The position numbers were made by a program, and so were the translations under genes. The notes under the pieces were generated by a model. That model ran no database searches. It saw only the letters and a list, made by a program, of their open reading frames with translations, and was not told the origin of the DNA. Of a stretch of DNA of 64,000 nucleotides, positions 61,536 through 64,000 are shown in pieces. Position 1 is the first letter of the stretch. Every line of letters begins with the position of its first letter. Origin of the DNA: Oceanobacillus alkalisoli (lineage in GTDB: Bacteria > Bacillota > Bacilli > Bacillales > Amphibacillaceae). Location of the stretch: positions 1-64,000 of the forward strand of contig NZ_JAKGBW010000011.1 of NCBI RefSeq assembly GCF_021556485.1. The letters run 5' to 3'.

Positions 61536-61590
61536 TTTTTCAGTAATGCTCCTTCTTCTTGTAAAAATCATTCTTATTATAATCGGTCAT

Positions 61591-61863
61591 TCAGAATGTG
61601 TCAAGGTAGAATTCCTGCACTTTCTCAAGATCATCGACAAGCAGGTTTATTTCTTCCCGACTCAATCGGATAGGCAGTTGATCATACAGCGTAATGACGT
61701 GGCCTTCTGTATCATCTTGATGTTTTTTCAGATAATGATAAAGACTCTTTAACTGTCTTTCATTTATCGTTGTTTGTGTCCTTAGATGTTTTACCTTCTG
61801 GATCGAAAACTCATTCGCATTGCCATCAAATTCTCCAAATATAATCTCTCCTGACAGTAACAT
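61591..61863 (-). CDS. Hypothetical protein, 90 residues
   Basis: A charged, helical 90-residue protein (MLLSGEIIFGEFDGNANEF...) with a C-terminal LSREEINLLVDDLEKVQEFY helix. No family recognised. CTGAGGTGATTAT gives a good ribosome binding site. It lies just upstream of the lmrB leader on the same strand and ends beyond that leader's promoter region, so a shared transcript is possible. Confidence 0.6.
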   Translation of the reverse strand: MLLSGEIIFGEFDGNANEFSIQKVKHLRTQTTINERQLKSLYHYLKKHQDDTEGHVITLYDQLPIRLSREEINLLVDDLEKVQEFYLDTF

Positions 61864-62085
61864 ATAATCACCTCAGAGTCATTTGATCAAGCTAGTATTA
61901 ATACTAGCTTAACCAAAGGGTTCGATTGTTATTAACTCAACCCCCAACACCTGATAATAAAAAAGAGAATTAGTAATTGCTTTCATTCAGCGTGAGTGTT
62001 TTGTTTTAGGATCCGCAGTCCAGACACCCCTCGCTTTCTAGAGCAGCTGATGAGTTTCCTCGGAAGAAGTTCGTCATTCAGGGAT

Positions 62086-62290
62086 GGTGCGCAATTTTTA
62101 GTTAGCGTGCAAGGCTGTCCGGGGGCGGTGCGCAATTTTCGGTTAGCGTGCGAGGCTGTCCGGGGACGGTGCGCAATTTTCGGTTAGCGTGCGAAGCTGT
62201 CCAGGGGCGGTGCGCAATTTTCGGTTAGCGTGCGAGGCTGTCCAGGGGCGGTGCGCAATTTTCGGTTGGCGTGCGAAGAGGGATACTATT
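62086..62290. repeat. Five tandem 41-bp GC-rich repeats
   Basis: GGTGCGCAATTTT(C)GGTTAGCGTGCGA-type units start at 62086, 62127, 62168, 62209 and 62250: exactly 41 bases apart with one or two changes each. Base composition is much richer in G and C than the flanks. No spacers, so not CRISPR. 41 is not a multiple of three, so any reading frame through it is not maintained. Confidence 0.8.
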
Positions 62291-62329
62291 TGGTATTCTA
62301 ACTAGTGCACTATTCGAGCAGGCTGAAGG

Positions 62330-62614
62330 ATGAACTACGGATTATTCATGATTCGTATAGCCCTTTTACTTATTTCTTACCTGGTGGCTGTAAAAAAACA
62401 AACATGGCTATTAGCTGGATTTAATGAAAAAAACATTAAGAATAAATTTTTATTAGGGAAAATCACAGGCGGACTATTCTTTCTGCTTTTAGGTTTTTCA
62501 GTAATGATTCATAGCTTTATTGATTATCCACACGAAGCAACTGTTCTTGTAGTTGCGATGCTGGTTCTATTATCCATTACCTATCTAGTTATTAATAGAA
62601 AGTTGCTCGACTAA
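62330..62614 (+). CDS. DUF3784-like small membrane protein
   Basis: A 94-residue protein with three hydrophobic helices (about 3-20, 42-62, 70-88) and the KKQTWLLAGFNEKN motif after the first helix, typical of DUF3784 proteins. Function unknown. The ribosome binding site is weak (CTGAAGG), so ATG 62348 is an alternative start. It follows the 41-bp array by about 40 bases. Confidence 0.6.
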   Translation: MNYGLFMIRIALLLISYLVAVKKQTWLLAGFNEKNIKNKFLLGKITGGLFFLLLGFSVMIHSFIDYPHEATVLVVAMLVLLSITYLVINRKLLD

Positions 62615-62631
62615 TTAACGACTAGGTTAGT

Positions 62632-62690
62632 TGAAAGGGAACATAACGATTAATCATCTATAATACGCTATGCCCCTTCTTTTCAATTTA
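62632..62690. terminator. Bidirectional terminator
   Basis: GAAAGGG-CATA and TATG-CCCCTTCTTTTC arms form a long imperfect hairpin between the convergent DUF3784-like and panC genes. Confidence 0.6.
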
Positions 62691-62700
62691 GGTCTTTTAC

Positions 62701-63543
62701 TTACCGAACACTGAAATTATCAATCAGTCTTGTCTTTCCAATATGTACCGCTACAGCAACTAAAGTTTGGGTTTGAATCGTTGAAGTTGGTTGCAAGGTT
62801 TCACCATCCACTACTTTCACATATTCAATCTCTGCTTTCGGTTCAGTTTTGAGATGCGCTTTCATTGCAGCAATCAATTTCTCTGCATCTGTTTCTCCCT
62901 CTTTTACCAAGTTTGCGCCAAAAGAAATAGTATTACTTACAATCAAAGCCGCCTCCCTATCTTCAGGAGAAAGATATGTATTACGGGAACTCTTTGCCAA
63001 GCCATCTTCCTCCCGGACCGTCGGACAACCGATGACCTCCACATTCATGCATAAGTCTTTAACCATTTGCTTGATAATCGCCAGTTGCTGCGCATCTTTC
63101 TCACCGAAATACGCACGGTCCGGCTGTGTAATATTAAACAATTTGTTCACGACTGTACAGACCCCACGGAAGTGACCCTCGCGGTTTAATCCGCAGAGTT
63201 CTTCCGTCAATACAGACATATCAACATACGTAAAAAAAGCTTCCGGATACATCTCTTCTGGTGTCGGATGGAAAATAAGATCCGCTCCTAGGTTCTCGCA
63301 AATCTTACTATCCCTGTCTAAGTCATGGGGATAACTATCAAAATCCTCATTTGGCCCAAACTGCATGGGATTGACAAAAATACTAACAATCACCTTTTCA
63401 TTCGCTTCCCTTGCAGCAGTAATCAGACTTCCATGTCCCTCGTGCAAAAATCCCATTGTCGGTACGAAGCCAATGGTATAGCCTTCTTCTTTCCACTTTT
63501 TCACCACATCTTTAACTTCCTTGATGGTTGATGCAATTTGCAT
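62701..63543 (-). CDS. panC: Pantothenate synthetase PanC
   Basis: 280 residues, usual length. VPTMGFLHEGHGSLI near residue 27 carries the HIGH-like ATP-binding motif, VSIFVNPMQFGPNEDFDSYP follows, then YFGEKDAQQLAIIKQMV and the KMSKS-like end of ESLAKSSRNTYL. It joins pantoate and beta-alanine with ATP. It lies 27 bases after panB. The usual third gene panD is not found downstream within this window. Confidence 0.95.
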   Translation of the reverse strand: MQIASTIKEVKDVVKKWKEEGYTIGFVPTMGFLHEGHGSLITAAREANEKVIVSIFVNPMQFGPNEDFDSYPHDLDRDSKICENLGADLIFHPTPEEMYPEAFFTYVDMSVLTEELCGLNREGHFRGVCTVVNKLFNITQPDRAYFGEKDAQQLAIIKQMVKDLCMNVEVIGCPTVREEDGLAKSSRNTYLSPEDREAALIVSNTISFGANLVKEGETDAEKLIAAMKAHLKTEPKAEIEYVKVVDGETLQPTSTIQTQTLVAVAVHIGKTRLIDNFSVR

Positions 63544-63570
63544 GATACATAGCTCCTTTAATTTTCTTCC

Positions 63571-64000
63571 TTAATATAATTTATCAATGACCTCATCGGA
63601 AACAGTATAAATATGCTCTTCACCGGGAAAAGCTCCTTCTTTGACTTCGGTTATATAATCCTGGAATGCTTGTTGTATGATGTCCCCTACTTGTGCAAAC
63701 TGTTTGACAAACTTTGGGGTGAAGTCTGAAAATATTGCCAGCATATCTTGATATACGAGCACTTGTCCGTCACAACCCGGGCCTGCACCTATTCCGATCG
63801 TCGGAATATTTATTTCCTTGGACACGATTTCCGCCAGTTTTGCAGGCACACCTTCCAATACAATCATAAATGCCCCCGCCGCCTCAACCGCTTTCGCATC
63901 CTCGATTAACTGTCTAGCTGCAGCTTCTGTTTTCCCTTGTACCTTAAATCCGCCGAATTCATTAACAGATTGCGGAGTTAAACCGATATGGCCACACACT
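63571..64000 (-). CDS. panB: Ketopantoate hydroxymethyltransferase PanB (C-terminal part, cut by window edge)
   Basis: The last 142 or so residues of a protein normally about 275 long; the 5' end lies beyond the window. [24 protein letters not shown], the catalytic-Glu region [43 protein letters not shown] and PKFVKQFAQ are typical. It makes ketopantoate from ketoisovalerate using a folate methylene group. It is followed by panC. Confidence 0.93.
   Translation of the reverse strand, partial: VCGHIGLTPQSVNEFGGFKVQGKTEAAARQLIEDAKAVEAAGAFMIVLEGVPAKLAEIVSKEINIPTIGIGAGPGCDGQVLVYQDMLAIFSDFTPKFVKQFAQVGDIIQQAFQDYITEVKEGAFPGEEHIYTVSDEVIDKLY

Noticed and set aside
61996-62187. Protein-coding gene through the 41-bp repeats
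   Set aside because: The frame crosses tandem repeats whose length is not a multiple of three and lacks a ribosome binding site.
61996-62290. CRISPR array
   Set aside because: The repeats are head-to-tail copies without unique spacers and no cas genes are nearby.

Overview
The window is chromosomal DNA of a low-GC, endospore-forming member of the Bacillaceae, most like the Oceanobacillus/Virgibacillus/Lentibacillus group. This rests on strong AGGAGG ribosome binding sites with frequent GTG and TTG starts, a YjcZ-type small spore-family protein, SAM and TPP riboswitches, an OpuA glycine betaine importer, and B. subtilis-like operons (ykoFEDC, fruRKA, dpp-ykf, panBC). The genus is an inference. 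No rRNA, tRNA, CRISPR array, prophage or transposase gene was recognised.

Layout. 1-2.4 kb: SAM riboswitch, cyclase-family hydrolase and a MetE-like methyltransferase. 2.4-6.6 kb: an ABC exporter pair, two tandem crcB fluoride channels and an MFS drug exporter. 6.6-10.8 kb: TPP riboswitch and ykoFEDC thiamine-precursor importer, with a dispersed repeat between switch and genes. 11-16.8 kb: peptide-type ABC importer. 16.8-19.3 kb: decayed genes and repeats, an MBL-fold hydrolase and a nitroreductase. 19.6-22.7 kb: opuA operon. 23-28 kb: a small toxin-like peptide, then a GntR-controlled acyl-CoA/CoA-transferase/MaoC/CitE catabolic operon resembling itaconate/mesaconate/citramalate degradation. 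28-35 kb: two DUF3887 lipoproteins, an AEC transporter with a D-2-hydroxyacid dehydrogenase behind an Fnr/Rex-type site, and a DcuSR/CitST-type two-component system. 35-39 kb: fruRKA. 39-46.7 kb: small genes, NadX-type dehydrogenase, PadR/HAAS pair, paired SMR exporters, ABC pair, phosphatase and pseudogenes. 46.7-53.7 kb: dppBCDE-ykfA-ykfD murein-peptide uptake and recycling. 53.8-56.4 kb: copper-binding Cys-rich protein, GNAT/FemAB-like protein and an ECF sigma operon. 56.4-61.6 kb: ABC-F ribosome-protection gene, a second SAM-riboswitch MetE paralogue, and an LmrB-type exporter. 61.6-64 kb: small genes, a 41-bp tandem array, and panC and partial panB.

The most striking observation is that the ABC-F gene and the LmrB-type exporter, 1.7 kb apart, share the same leader design. 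Each has a first micro-ORF ending in F-x-T-L-N-(R/Q), a hairpin, at least one intrinsic terminator, and a second micro-ORF encoding MQ(M/I)LLFF just ahead of the resistance gene. This looks like a common ribosome-stalling attenuator driving protection and efflux together. Other notable items are several families of intergenic repeats (about 52 bp, 41 bp, a paired 210/412-bp element, long palindromes), a type I toxin-like gene with a sequestered ribosome binding site, and an anaerobic-type promoter in front of the AEC/D-2-hydroxyacid dehydrogenase operon.
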